Positions 27,142 to 36,796 are shown, counted from the stretch's first letter. The stretch: 41,044 bases of DNA from Calothrix rhizosoleniae SC01 (GCF_900185595.1 NZ_FYBH01000186.1:1-41044), one strand, 5' to 3'. Numbers and translations are program-made. The notes: generated by a model from the letters alone, not told the origin.

Positions 27142-27268
27142 AGTAGGTTGGCGTAAAAAATTATCGTTTGGATAAGGCAGGGGGCAGGGAGCAGGGAGCA
27201 GGGGGAACAAGGGTTTTAGGCTTATTTACTATTCTTCACATAGTTTGGTTTTATTGTGCCGACTTACT
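27142..27268 (+). mobile_element. 127-bp TA-flanked MITE, copy 3 (intergenic)
   Basis: TA borders at 27140-27141 and 27269-27270 within an AT-rich spacer (AAGTATA ... TATATG). By eye identical to copy 2 in the DUF3352 gene. A short open frame across it is only the element's translation. Confidence 0.88.
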
Positions 27269-27270
27269 TA

Positions 27271-27661
27271 TATGTTTTTTTGCACAAATTTTATACAGCA
27301 AATGTTTTAATAAAGTCAATAGTGGGAAAAAAAAGATACAGTTTACCGTCAAAATAGCTAATCATTTTCTATCAGGATATGAAGCAACAGTAAATTTACT
27401 GAAATTAGAGCTGAATATCCTCATACAATCAAGGTACTGCTATAGGATTTTGTACGGTTGCTTTTAGGAACATTACCTAACATCACTTAGTCATGGAATT
27501 ATATAGCTAGGCAATTAGGGTGCATATGTTTTCGAATGCTGACACCTATGAATAGTTAATTTATTACTTATTACTTACCCCTAGGACTATATCTGGGAAT
27601 GACTATAACCAAAATTGTAGCTAGATTAGAAGGGTTGAGCTGGTGAGGATAGCAAAAAACA
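27271..27661. other. Spacer before the Ser/Thr kinase gene
   Basis: AT-rich, no gene seen. Together with 26957-27139 it should hold the promoters of the importer (minus) and the kinase (plus), but none stands out. The MITE at 27142 separates the two divergent genes. Confidence 0.3.
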
Positions 27662-29047
27662 ATGCTACAAGCAGAGCAAACATTACAAAATCGTTATCAA
27701 TTACAACGCCAACTGGGTAATAATGGGATTCGCCAAACTTGGTTAGCTAAAGATTTACAGACTACTAATGACGAGCAGCACCTGGTAGTGGTCAAGCTCC
27801 TAGCTTTTGGTGGTACAGTACAGTGGGAAGATTTAAAACTCTTTGAAAGAGAGGTACAAATTCTCAAGCAGTTAAATCATCCCCGTATTCCTAAATATAT
27901 TGATTATTTTTCCATAGATGATCGCAATCTCTGGTTTTGCCTAGTCCAGGAATATATTCCTGGAGGATCCTTGAAAGAAATGTTAACTCAAGGTAAGCGA
28001 TTTACAGAAAAGCAAGTCCGGAAAGTCGCTATTGAAATTCTCACAATTCTCATTTATTTACACGAACTCAATCCCCCCGTACTACATCGCGACATCAAGC
28101 CTAGTAATTTAATCTGGGGGGAAGATAATCATATTTATTTAGTAGATTTCGGTGCAGTGCAAGATAAAGCAGCAAAGGAAGGAGTGACATTTACCATAGT
28201 TGGAACCTATGGTTATGCACCTATGGAGCAGTTTGGTGGGAAAGCGGTAGCAGCCTCCGATTTGTATGCTTTGGGAACAACCTTGATTCATTTACTGACT
28301 GGAACCTCACCAGCAGAGTTACCAATGCGTGACTTGCAAATTCAGTTTCGAGAGTTGGTAAATGTTAAACCTAGTTTGGTAAATTGGCTAGAGGATATAA
28401 CTGAGCCATCGGTAGAAAGACGAATCAATAGTGCTCGTGCAGCATTAGACTCCCTAAAAAAGAATCGCTTATCCCCTACTTTATTAAATGTCATTCGCCA
28501 GCCCCGAGAAAGTCGGGTAGAAATCAAAAAAAACCGCAAACATTTATTAGTCAAATTACCAATGCGATCGCAGTCTATATTCGATATGATACGCTTTGGT
28601 ACCATCTTGCTGACTATAGTTAGTCTAGAATTAGTAATATTATTCACGATTTTTTCAGTACTGCTAGCATCAATTTCTGGATTTTCTCTAATTATCTTGG
28701 CTTTACTTTCCTTGGCATTTTTCCGATTTACAGATGGATTATTAATGAATGCTTTTGGATACCAGCATGTACATATAACTCCGGAAAATGTTGCAATTGA
28801 ACAGAGGTTATTTAACTTTTGTCGTCAGCGTCAATCTGCTCCTACTAATTCTATTCGAGATGTGTTTCAGAGTGTAATGTACATCACGAATAGAAGAAGC
28901 TTTCAGATGAATAATGTCAAAGAAGAAAAAGAAATGGTAACAATTCAAACTGATAATCAGCGTCACTCCTTTGGTGTCGGCTTAAGTGCAATAGAATGTG
29001 TTTGGTTAGCAAACGAAATAAAAGATTGGTTACGCACTGTGAGATAA
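27662..29047 (+). CDS. Serine/threonine protein kinase with C-terminal membrane segment
   Basis: 461 residues. Kinase domain about 10-275: degenerate glycine loop LGNNGIRQTW (18-27), VVVK Lys45, Glu63 (FEREVQIL), catalytic HRDIKPSNL (142-150), DFG (162-164), GTYGYAPMEQFGG activation end, SDLYALGTTLIHLLTG. After a basic linker, two hydrophobic helices at about 305-350 (IRFGTILLTIVSLELVILFTIF; SGFSLIILALLSLAFFRF) and a cytoplasmic C-terminal domain of about 110 residues. This is the common cyanobacterial STK layout. Substrate unknown. The active-site residues are complete, so it should be active despite the GNNG loop. Confidence 0.92.
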   Translation: MLQAEQTLQNRYQLQRQLGNNGIRQTWLAKDLQTTNDEQHLVVVKLLAFGGTVQWEDLKLFEREVQILKQLNHPRIPKYIDYFSIDDRNLWFCLVQEYIPGGSLKEMLTQGKRFTEKQVRKVAIEILTILIYLHELNPPVLHRDIKPSNLIWGEDNHIYLVDFGAVQDKAAKEGVTFTIVGTYGYAPMEQFGGKAVAASDLYALGTTLIHLLTGTSPAELPMRDLQIQFRELVNVKPSLVNWLEDITEPSVERRINSARAALDSLKKNRLSPTLLNVIRQPRESRVEIKKNRKHLLVKLPMRSQSIFDMIRFGTILLTIVSLELVILFTIFSVLLASISGFSLIILALLSLAFFRFTDGLLMNAFGYQHVHITPENVAIEQRLFNFCRQRQSAPTNSIRDVFQSVMYITNRRSFQMNNVKEEKEMVTIQTDNQRHSFGVGLSAIECVWLANEIKDWLRTVR

Positions 29048-29071
29048 GAGATATTAATTATTAGTTTGAAT

Positions 29072-29734
29072 TTAGAGATTATTATCAAATACAGATAAAA
29101 AAGAGTGAGCAAATATTGCTGCTTGAGTTCTATCCCTTAAATTCAATCGCGTTAAAATACTGGTAACGTGGTTTTTTACAGTTCTTTCTGCAATAAACAA
29201 AGTTTTAGCAATTTCTTTATTATTTGCGCCCTTAGCAATTAAATGTAATACTTCTTTTTCTCTAGGTGTTAGTTCTGCCAATTCAGGTGGCACTAAAGAA
29301 TTTTTAGTTGGATATACATCACTAATATGGGCAATTACTTTTTCAATTAATCCTGGCCCTAAATGGGTATGTCCGGCATGAATTAAGCGAATAGCATTAG
29401 CTAAAGGATCCATAGATGTATCTTTAAGTAAATAACCTTTAGCACCAAATCGAATTGCTTGAGATACATATTCATCATCATCAAAAGTAGTTAAAATTAA
29501 TATTTTTATCTGGGGAAATTTTTGGCAAATAATTTGAGTCGCTGCTACGCCATCCATTATCGGCATTCGCACATCCATCAATACTAAATCTGGCTGTAAA
29601 ACCTCAATTTGGTTGATTGCTTGTTGACCATTTTCTGCTTCACCAATAACATCAAAATCAGCCTGGGATTCTAGTAAACTTTTGATCCCTTGACGGATAA
29701 TACGTTGATCATCAACTAACAACAAGCGAATCAT
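29072..29734 (-). CDS. NarL/FixJ-type response regulator
   Basis: 220 residues from ATG 29734, which overlaps the kinase stop as TAATG (translational coupling). The longer frame to 29776 lies inside the kinase gene. Receiver: LLLVDDQ (Asp8, Asp9), phospho-acceptor Asp54 in LVLMDVRMPIMDG, Thr in ILTTFDDD, Lys in YLLKDTSMD. LuxR-type HTH at about 150-210: LTPREKEVLHLIAKGANNKEIAKTLFIAERTVKNH. A DNA-binding transcription factor controlled by the adjacent histidine kinase. Target unknown; the divergent gene at 31519 is a candidate. Confidence 0.95.
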   Translation of the reverse strand: MIRLLLVDDQRIIRQGIKSLLESQADFDVIGEAENGQQAINQIEVLQPDLVLMDVRMPIMDGVAATQIICQKFPQIKILILTTFDDDEYVSQAIRFGAKGYLLKDTSMDPLANAIRLIHAGHTHLGPGLIEKVIAHISDVYPTKNSLVPPELAELTPREKEVLHLIAKGANNKEIAKTLFIAERTVKNHVTSILTRLNLRDRTQAAIFAHSFLSVFDNNL

Positions 29735-31017
29735 TAACTTAGCCTCGATAATGGAAAAAATGCGATTATATTGCAACCACCACCTGGTTGGCTTTTAATA
29801 TACAAGTGACCATCAAATGCCATACAACGTTCCCGCATACCTTGAAGACCAAAACCAGTAGTATTTTGATTGGGGTTGAAGCCAACTCCATTGTCATCTA
29901 TACGTAAGCAAACAGAATCATTAGTTGTATGTACATCAATTATCACCTCATTTGCACCGCTATGCTTAGAAATATTTGTTAAGGCTTCTTGAATGATCCG
30001 ATAAATAACTTGTTTCAAATCAGATGATAATACTGAATTAATTTGCAAATCATATTTAGGTTGAATAGAAGTATGGGCTTGAAACTCTGTAATTAAATTA
30101 GTAATTGCAACTTCTAATAATTGCCCCTTCAAAGGGTCAGAGCGCAAAGTCTTAACAGAGGAACGAACTTCTTTTAATGAGTTAGCAACTATTTTTTTGG
30201 CTTCCAACAAAAATGATTTCGTTTTATCAGGATTAGACTCCAAATAAACTAAAGCATTTTCTAGTTGAATACTTTGCGTAGTCAGTGCATGTCCTAAAGA
30301 GTCATGAATTTCCCTTGCAATTCTGTTACGCTCTTGTAGAGTAGCTTGGTCTTCTATTTTTAATGCATATTGTCTTAGCTTATCATGGGCTAAAGTTAAT
30401 TTTTGCCGACTTTGGCGTTCTGAAATTAGAGTATTTATAAGTAATAATATAAAGACTAATTTAAAACCAAATATTACACTAGCAGTCAATTTAATACTGA
30501 AACCTATAGTCTTAATGCTCTCTTGATTAAGAGTAATCTCTGTTGGGATATTTCCGTTTGTAAAAGGTAGATAAGTATTAATACTCGAAAAAAACAATAT
30601 TAAAATTGTTACTGCAACTAGTATTCTTCCTGGTGTTTCAAATATGAGGGAACTACGAATTAGTAAAACAACTAATAATGTTGGAGTAAAGCCAAATCCA
30701 AGACCGCCAAGAATATTTAATAATAAAATAAATAATAACCCCAATCCAGTATAAGCCAATTTAGAAAATAATTTCTTTTTAGGCAGATACAATCCCATGA
30801 TCGTAAAACACAGCATACATATAAGGAATAATATCTTATGACTTATATCTATAGTGTTTATTGTTTTTGCTAATGGCAGCTTAAAAGGAATATTAAATAT
30901 CCGAAATATTAATAAAGATGTTGCTAAAAGTAACCATTCTAAGTATAAAAATAAAGGAAACGGATGTTTTTTCAAGCTCATATTTTGCATGAATTTAAGT
31001 ACTGGTATTTTATTCAT
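29734..31017 (-). CDS. Membrane sensor histidine kinase (NarX/DesK type)
   Basis: 427 residues. About six hydrophobic segments in residues 20-200 (LFLYLEWLLLATSLLIF, FLICMLCFTIMGLYL, LAYTGLGLLFILLLNIL and others) with no large periplasmic sensor domain, so the signal may be in the membrane. A short coiled coil, then HisKA_3 with His238 (NRIAREIHDSLGHALT), and HATPase_c with N-box IIQEALTNISKHS, G1 DDNGVGF and G2 GFGLQGM. Phosphorylates the downstream regulator. Upstream gene of the pair. Confidence 0.95.
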   Translation of the reverse strand: MNKIPVLKFMQNMSLKKHPFPLFLYLEWLLLATSLLIFRIFNIPFKLPLAKTINTIDISHKILFLICMLCFTIMGLYLPKKKLFSKLAYTGLGLLFILLLNILGGLGFGFTPTLLVVLLIRSSLIFETPGRILVAVTILILFFSSINTYLPFTNGNIPTEITLNQESIKTIGFSIKLTASVIFGFKLVFILLLINTLISERQSRQKLTLAHDKLRQYALKIEDQATLQERNRIAREIHDSLGHALTTQSIQLENALVYLESNPDKTKSFLLEAKKIVANSLKEVRSSVKTLRSDPLKGQLLEVAITNLITEFQAHTSIQPKYDLQINSVLSSDLKQVIYRIIQEALTNISKHSGANEVIIDVHTTNDSVCLRIDDNGVGFNPNQNTTGFGLQGMRERCMAFDGHLYIKSQPGGGCNIIAFFPLSRLS

Positions 31018-31518
31018 ACTTTTGTAATTAATATTTTATTATTAAATTATAAACATAACTTATCTGACAATCAGATAAATACAGCCATGGCGATGCAGGG
31101 AAGTAATCCCACAGTCTGATTTTAAATCTCTCTGGGGCAGGCTCAGCTAAGGTTGCGAGCGGGTAAGTTATAAAAAAATGATGGGAGGAATTTAGTATAT
31201 TTATTATGTGATTGAATGTCTAGTGGCTTCAGTACTATTTACTATAGAACAAACTAGGTCTAAAGTACCAGTTGAAATTAGAGCAGTAGTACCATTGATT
31301 TCCAAAATAATAATTATACAATTAAATCAGTAAACAGAAAGCAAGTTCTGTTTCTAGCAAAAACATCAATAATTTTGTCAATTTCATCAACAATATACTT
31401 GATAGGTGCTTAAAAAATATTCACTCATAAAAATCAGAACAACGATTAAAGAGTGAACCTTTAGTCTTCAAGTAATGGTGATGAAAAATGTAAAACTTGA
31501 AAAATGCATAGGAATTAT
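31018..31518. promoter_or_regulatory. Divergent regulatory region between the two-component pair and the Spy-like gene
   Basis: About 500 bp between divergent genes, AT-rich, with no gene. It should contain both promoters. A GC-richer patch (31085-31170) is the only compositional feature. No NarL-type site could be assigned. Confidence 0.3.
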
Positions 31519-32010
31519 ATGTCAAACAAACTTCTTTCTAGTTTATTTGTGTCTACAATGGCACTCATGATAATTGCGCCTACAGCACAAGCAAAACTGG
31601 TGTCTACACCAAACAAAGATAATATTCCCAATCATAAGATTGAAAATAAATTTGCAGGAAAACCCGGGTCTAGTGGTTTTAATCAAGATTTTTCTCAGAT
31701 ACCTGGTTTGAATTTAACTGAAAATCAAAAGAATCAACTCCAGGAAGTTAAAGTGACTATGGATAGTCGTTTGAGTGAAATTCTCACAGATGAACAACTA
31801 GAAAACTTGCAAGAATTAATGGAAGCAGGAAAAAGTCCTCGCAGAATGGCGAGTTCTTTATCTTTTAAGCAAATGAGACAGATGAGAAAATTGATGAATT
31901 GGCAAAAGAAACAATTAGATTCTATTCTTACTGATGAGCAGCAAGATTTATTAGAACAGTTTAGAAACAGCAGAAATAGAAGTTCTCTTGTTTTTCAGGC
32001 AGTAGGTTAA
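31519..32010 (+). CDS. Small periplasmic Spy/CpxP-like helical protein
   Basis: 163 residues from ATG 31519, preceded by AGGA 5-8 nt upstream; ATG 31504 is a weaker alternative. Signal peptide LLSSLFVSTMALMIIAPTAQA. The mature protein is helical with two LTxxQ-like turns (NLTENQKNQLQEVK; SILTDEQQDLLEQF) and a third variant (EILTDEQLENLQEL), the hallmark of Spy/CpxP chaperone-type proteins. Likely periplasmic, envelope-stress or metal related. Placed divergently from a two-component pair, which in other bacteria often regulates such genes. Confidence 0.8.
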   Translation: MSNKLLSSLFVSTMALMIIAPTAQAKLVSTPNKDNIPNHKIENKFAGKPGSSGFNQDFSQIPGLNLTENQKNQLQEVKVTMDSRLSEILTDEQLENLQELMEAGKSPRRMASSLSFKQMRQMRKLMNWQKKQLDSILTDEQQDLLEQFRNSRNRSSLVFQAVG

Positions 32011-32203
32011 TAGCCGATTATAAAAAAGTTCCTTGTAGATTCTTGGGGAAATATGATCAATATGATTATTTATATTGATTATATTTTCCTTTCTTTATTT
32101 CGCAATCATCAATTATTTTGGAGAAAATAAATATATCAGAAAATATGTATTTTCAGGCTGACATGAAGGGTATTACAATCCAATTAAAATTGGAATATTT
32201 ATT

Positions 32204-32437
32204 ATGAAACTAGAAATAGTCCAGGTAATCGATTGGCAGGAAAAACAGCAATATAAAATTATATTGAATGAAGAAGTAACATATAATACATGGCTAAATA
32301 ATAAGGGATATGATTATCTTCATCAAGTTAATATAGATCAAGAAGTACTAGATATTTATTGTAATAAAAAGTCTTCCTATGCTGTTTATATGCGATCATT
32401 ACTTGGTCTACAAAATCATTATATATTGATTTATTGA
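32204..32437 (+). CDS. Small hypothetical protein
   Basis: 77 codons from ATG with GGAAT 8 nt upstream. The product (MKLEIVQVIDWQEKQQYKII ... NKKSSYAVYMRSLLG) has normal, charge-balanced composition and a beta-alpha feel, but no motif I recognise. No signal peptide. Could be a real conserved small protein. Confidence 0.5.
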   Translation: MKLEIVQVIDWQEKQQYKIILNEEVTYNTWLNNKGYDYLHQVNIDQEVLDIYCNKKSSYAVYMRSLLGLQNHYILIY

Positions 32438-32605
32438 ATATATAAATATAATAACTTCAAGTTATAAAATAAATGTTGTATTGCCACAATTTAATTTATT
32501 AACCTGTTTAAAACAAATTGGATGTAGCTTTATCAAAGAAAAGAATTATTTATAATCTAGGTTGATATTATTTGTTGACTAATTAGTAACAACTAAGTTA
32601 TCTAC

Positions 32606-32668
32606 AAAAAAAGGCATAACATGGAAAATTCCATACCATTACAGACTAATTTTACCTGATGTTATGCC
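32606..32668 (-). terminator. Terminator of msrA
   Basis: GGCATAACAT (32613-32622) and ATGTTATGCC (32659-32668) are perfect 10-bp inverted repeats around an inner hairpin TGGAAAATTCCA. On the minus strand the stem is followed by a run of seven T, 46 nt after the msrA stop. Confidence 0.75.
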
Positions 32669-32713
32669 CTAGTGGATGGTTTATTTTTTATTTTTATACT
32701 TCCCAAGCCATAA

Positions 32714-33370
32714 CTAAGCTTCCACTACTCCCACAGGACAACTGACATTGGTTCCACCTAAACCACAGTATCCACCAGGATTTTTGGCTAAATACTGCTG
32801 ATGGTAGTCTTCGGCATAGTAAAATTCTGGAGCATCAATAATTTCTGTGGTAATCTCGCCATAACCTGCATCTTTAAGAGCTTGCTGATACATCTGCTGG
32901 GATGCCTGGGCTTCCTGCTTTTGACCTTCTGAATATACATAAATTCCAGAACGGTACTGAGTACCATTATCATTCCCTTGACGCATTCCTTGGGTGGGAT
33001 TATGGCTTTCCCAAAATACTTTCAATAGTTCCTGGTAGCTGATTACCTTGGGGTCAAATACAACTAGTACCACCTCATTATGTCCAGTCATACCAGTACA
33101 AACTTCTTGGTAAGTGGGGTTAGGAGTAATACCCGCCCCATAACCTACAGCAGTGGTATAAACTCCCTGGAGTTGCCAAAATTTACGTTCTGCACCCCAA
33201 AAACATCCCATACCAAATATTGCTTTCTCCATGCCTTCTGGAAAGGGGGGTTTGAGTGGATTCTTGTTTACGTAGTGCTGTGCCGGTACTGGCATGGTTT
33301 CTGCTCTTCCTGGTAAGGCTTCCGAGGTACTAGGTAAGGTTGATTTTTTTTTCCCAAATCCAAATATCAT
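32714..33370 (-). CDS. msrA: Peptide-methionine (S)-S-oxide reductase
   Basis: 218 residues. Catalytic GCFWG with Cys56 ([12 protein letters not shown]), then [57 protein letters not shown]-terminal cysteines (GYCGLGG, VSCPVG) can act as resolving residues. Reduces methionine-S-sulfoxide in oxidised proteins with thioredoxin. A 45-residue N-terminal extension without a clear transit or signal peptide precedes the domain, as in E. coli-type long MsrA. Confidence 0.96.
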   Translation of the reverse strand: MIFGFGKKKSTLPSTSEALPGRAETMPVPAQHYVNKNPLKPPFPEGMEKAIFGMGCFWGAERKFWQLQGVYTTAVGYGAGITPNPTYQEVCTGMTGHNEVVLVVFDPKVISYQELLKVFWESHNPTQGMRQGNDNGTQYRSGIYVYSEGQKQEAQASQQMYQQALKDAGYGEITTEIIDAPEFYYAEDYHQQYLAKNPGGYCGLGGTNVSCPVGVVEA

Positions 33371-33729
33371 GGTGATACTAATCTCTAATTTTTGATACTA
33401 ATCTTAACTCTACTTAATATTGTAAAGACTGTAGTGATTTTTTGCTCAGTGGGTATTTAATTGCCAATCAGGGTGTCAAGAAGAGACGAGGAGACGGGGA
33501 AAGGGGGAGACGGGGAGACACTGATGTAGTGGGGGCTTGAACCGCCCACCAATCGGGAGCCATCAAATCGCAGATTTTGATGGAGGACTCAGACCCTTGA
33601 GACACATCCCGCTCCGCGTTCCCGTGTCCCCGCGTCCCCGCGTCATCCAGTTGAGCTGAGCCCGAAAGGTTAAGTAATAAGTCGGAGTTCAAGCTTCTGA
33701 CAACACAGTGTTCCCTACACCCTACACCC
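33371..33729. repeat. GC-rich repeat-bearing spacer
   Basis: No gene seen. 33482-33522 is a purine-rich GGAGACGGGGAAAGGGGGAGACGGGG tract. 33601-33650 carries GACACATCCCGCTCCGCG followed by CCCGTGTCCCCGCGTCCCCGCGTCATCC, which recurs nearly unchanged at 36060-36107. Open frames here are repeat translations. Confidence 0.55.
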
Positions 33730-34524
33730 CTATTGTTGGCGGAACTCATATATATCTTGAATTACTTTTACCCAACCATCAGAAACAGATTCCAGGATGC
33801 GATCGCCTTTTTCTTTAGTTGCAGTGGTAGGATCCCCTATAACCCCACTTTTACTTAAATCTTTAGTTGCCCAAGCGAAGGATAGCTTGCCTTCCATACT
33901 CAACAGACTTGTTTCTGGCTGTACTGGTGGATACTCGGCAATGGCTTGATCCATTTTTACTTGCTCTGGTAGTAATGCCAACATAATACTAGTTTCTGCA
34001 TCTCCAGCATGAATTCCTAGTTTTTTTTCCTTATCTGTCAACATTTCTCCGGTAATATGGGGCACCCTCCAGGTAAATAAAGGAAATACCAAAAAATCGC
34101 TATATTTAATATGTAAATCCCGCGCCACAATATCCATTACCTGGGGTTGTCCGCCGTGGGAGTTCATTAGTACTAGTTTTCTGAAACCTGCACGGTAAAT
34201 ACTTTCTGCCACTTCCGTCAAGGTTGCTAACAGGGTTTCTGCACTGAGAGTTACTGTACCGGGAAAATGCCAGTGTTCATTTGATTTACCATAATACAAA
34301 TTAGGTAAAGCATAGGCAGGAATACTAGTATCCAGTTTTTCTAAGGCTCTTCCTAATACCCCCATACCAATTGCCCCATCGACAATTAGGGGTAAATGAG
34401 GTCCATGTTGCTCAATTGCCCCTACAGGTTGAATAATTACTGTATTTTCCTTATCTGGCATGGCTTGGATATTAGTCCAAGTCAGGTATGGGAAAAAACG
34501 TGCTGGGGGGATAAAACTATGCAT
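33730..34524 (-). CDS. Creatininase-family amidohydrolase
   Basis: 264 residues. Metal-binding motifs of the family: PVGAIEQHGPHLPLIVD (Glu, His, Asp), NSHGGQ and HAGDAETS (Glu). Family members hydrolyse creatinine or other cyclic amides, or act in cofactor maturation (MftE, ArfB); the substrate here cannot be told. The avtA stop lies 1 nt before this ATG region on the same strand, so the two are co-transcribed. That pairing suggests amino-acid metabolism, which is inference. Cytoplasmic. Confidence 0.88.
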   Translation of the reverse strand: MHSFIPPARFFPYLTWTNIQAMPDKENTVIIQPVGAIEQHGPHLPLIVDGAIGMGVLGRALEKLDTSIPAYALPNLYYGKSNEHWHFPGTVTLSAETLLATLTEVAESIYRAGFRKLVLMNSHGGQPQVMDIVARDLHIKYSDFLVFPLFTWRVPHITGEMLTDKEKKLGIHAGDAETSIMLALLPEQVKMDQAIAEYPPVQPETSLLSMEGKLSFAWATKDLSKSGVIGDPTTATKEKGDRILESVSDGWVKVIQDIYEFRQQ

Positions 34525-34525
34525 A

Positions 34526-35797
34526 TTAAAAACTTTGATAAGTCTTTTCTACTACTGTTGCCAATAATTTCATCCCAGTAGCAATTTCTTCGTCAGTACC
34601 TGTAAGGCTAATGCGTAAACACTCCTGTTTGTGTCGCCACTCCTGCCTTAAGCCAGGGAAGAATGTGCTACCGGGGACAACAATTACACCTACTTCCTTC
34701 AGTTTTTGGTAAAGTTCCCAGTCAGAAATTGGTAAATCTTTTAACCATAACCAAGCAAAAATAGCTCCTTCACCACGATGGAGAAACCAAGGTAAATCCT
34801 TGGGCATGGATGCATGTAAGGCACTTTCTAGAACTGTGAATTTTTGCTGATAAAAGGGGCGGATAACTGTTGTACTAATATCTGCTAAGGCTCCGGAATT
34901 TATAGCACGAGCCGCGATCGCTTGTCCATATTTGGATGGATGAATGCATAAGTTTGTCTGGAAGCATTCCAGTGATTTAATCATCCTTTCTTTGCCAATA
35001 GCAATCCCAATTCTTTCTCCTGGTAATCCCGCTTTGGATAAGCTCATACAGTGGAGAATATTATCCCCAAATACTGGTGTCATGGGAGTAAAATTTAGTG
35101 CCGGGAAAGGTGGTCCATAGGCCGAATCAATTAATACAGGGGTATCATAAGGTGCAGCCAAAGCCGCAATTTTATTCACTTCATCTTCAGTCAGAACATT
35201 ACCAGTAGGATTGCAGGGGCGGGAGAAAATCACACAACCAGTAGTTTCTGAAATTGATAGTTGACTGAAGTCTGGACGGTATTTAAATCGGTGTCCTTGT
35301 TCCTCCACATCTAAAGTAGGCTTATAAGCTACCAAAGCATCTGGGAACAAACATACGCCACCATAACCCGTATAATCAGGACTGAGGGGTAAAACAATTT
35401 GCTTTAGTTCTTGATCAGGGGTAGCACCCCCAAAAGAATTAGCAGCGTAGAAATAGAGGCTTTGACTACCAGGGGTAATGAGAACATTGTGCTCTGTTAA
35501 TTTTAATCCGTAGCGACGATTAAAATCATTGGCGATCGCGTCAATCAAAGGACCATACCCCTGACTGGAGCCATACCGACAAACCACTTCTCCATACTCT
35601 GAACTAGCTAGGAGTTCCGCCGTAGAATCCCGCCATAATTTTTCGACTTCGGGCAAAATTAAGGGATTACCAGCACTTAAGTTAATAAATTGCTTACCTG
35701 CATGGGCTCGCAAGGTTTCAACAATGTCCTTCATAATTGCCCTAACACCAGTTAGGTGAGACATTTGTGCGCCAAATTGAGAGAGGGCAGGATTCAT
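34526..35797 (-). CDS. avtA: Valine-pyruvate aminotransferase-like PLP enzyme
   Basis: 423 residues, class I/II aminotransferase fold. GNPLILPEVEKLW and YGSSQGYGPLIDAIA (substrate and PLP region), ITPGSQSLYFYAANSFGG, SRPCNPTGNVLTEDE, LIDSAYGPPFP (PLP-N Asp), Schiff-base Lys in CMSLSKAGLPGERIGIAIG, and C-terminal CLRISLTG. The N-terminus (LSQFGAQMSHLTGVRAIMKDI) and overall order match AvtA, which makes valine from 2-oxoisovalerate with alanine as donor. A broader specificity is possible. First gene of a two-gene unit with the creatininase-family gene. Confidence 0.85.
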   Translation of the reverse strand: MNPALSQFGAQMSHLTGVRAIMKDIVETLRAHAGKQFINLSAGNPLILPEVEKLWRDSTAELLASSEYGEVVCRYGSSQGYGPLIDAIANDFNRRYGLKLTEHNVLITPGSQSLYFYAANSFGGATPDQELKQIVLPLSPDYTGYGGVCLFPDALVAYKPTLDVEEQGHRFKYRPDFSQLSISETTGCVIFSRPCNPTGNVLTEDEVNKIAALAAPYDTPVLIDSAYGPPFPALNFTPMTPVFGDNILHCMSLSKAGLPGERIGIAIGKERMIKSLECFQTNLCIHPSKYGQAIAARAINSGALADISTTVIRPFYQQKFTVLESALHASMPKDLPWFLHRGEGAIFAWLWLKDLPISDWELYQKLKEVGVIVVPGSTFFPGLRQEWRHKQECLRISLTGTDEEIATGMKLLATVVEKTYQSF

Positions 35798-36118
35798 AAG
35801 CTAATAAATAACTGTGCTAATCGAGTATTTTGATAAATATTGTAACGCGAGTTAAGAAGCTGGCAATAGGTAATTTGCTGGAGATAATTACAAATACCAA
35901 CGAACAATGATTTTTAATTACACAATATTTTTTCCACATATAAACCCCGTCTATTTTGAAACTTGGAGTTTCTGATACTTATACCATTTTGAAAAAAGAA
36001 TGAGACAGATGGGTAGGGGCACGGCATCCATAATCTTTCAACCGGATGACACTGGGCTTGGGACACATCCCGCTCCGCGTCCCCGTGTCCCCGCGTCATC
36101 CGATTGAGATCCAAAAAG
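35798..36118. repeat. Spacer with GC-rich repeat and half-element
   Basis: No gene seen. 36013-36029 is GTAGGGGCACGGCATCC followed by a variant of AATCTTT, the same start as the 87-bp array at 36869. 36060-36107 repeats the block at 33601. The two repeats lie side by side, 31 bp apart. Confidence 0.55.
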
Positions 36119-36796
36119 TCAAATTTTGTGATACTCAATCCTTAGTTGTTGTACTTCTTGTGGTTGAGATTCCCGAAATGTAACTCTTTCACTTTCTTGC
36201 AATCCTAGGGGTGAAAATTCAGCCAATTCTGATGTAGATAAAGGCCAAGGTGGGCCATCAGTTGCTGCTTCTTGTTCTCGAAAACGGGTAATTACTAATA
36301 ATGTTCCCATGGGAGCAACCATAGAAGCAACTGACTGGATGGCTTGAGAACGAACATTCAAAGGTAAAGCTTGGATATTGCGAGATTCGATGACCAAATC
36401 AAAAGTATTTTGCCATTGTTGGGGTAGCATTAATAAATCTGCGATCGCATAATTCACGGTAGAATTAGGAAACCGTTGTTTACACCAAGCGATCGCAGTA
36501 GGGGAAATATCGAAGGCAGTCACCTGAAAACCGAGTTCGGATAGAGCTTGAGCATCATCACCTAAACCACAACCAATTACTAATGCTGAATTTCCTTGTC
36601 CTGATGGTTTACGTAGAGTTAACCAATCTTGCAAATAGGGGTGGGGTGCTAACTTTGCCCAAGGAACTTGTGTAGCATCCCCCTGAGCATCAGCATACAA
36701 TACTTCAAACCATGCTGATGGTTCTGATGATTTTACAGCTTCTGTGGCTAATCGCTTAACCTTCTGTTGTAGATGTTGTGGTTGTTCTTCAAACAT
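36119..36796 (-). CDS. Class I SAM-dependent methyltransferase
   Basis: 225 residues. Motif I ALVIGCGLGDDAQAL, acidic loop VTAFDISPTAI, motif II/III YAIADLLMLPQQW and DLVIESRNIQALPL, as in thiopurine/ubiquinone-type small-molecule methyltransferases. The N-terminal SAWFEVLYADAQGDATQVPWAKLAPHPYL resembles the TPMT-like leader. Substrate unknown. Stands alone between repeat-rich spacers. Confidence 0.88.
   Translation of the reverse strand: MFEEQPQHLQQKVKRLATEAVKSSEPSAWFEVLYADAQGDATQVPWAKLAPHPYLQDWLTLRKPSGQGNSALVIGCGLGDDAQALSELGFQVTAFDISPTAIAWCKQRFPNSTVNYAIADLLMLPQQWQNTFDLVIESRNIQALPLNVRSQAIQSVASMVAPMGTLLVITRFREQEAATDGPPWPLSTSELAEFSPLGLQESERVTFRESQPQEVQQLRIEYHKI

Noticed and set aside
33468-33749. 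93-codon minus-strand frame
   Set aside because: It runs through purine-rich and GC-rich repeats shared with another spacer; no homology or start signal.
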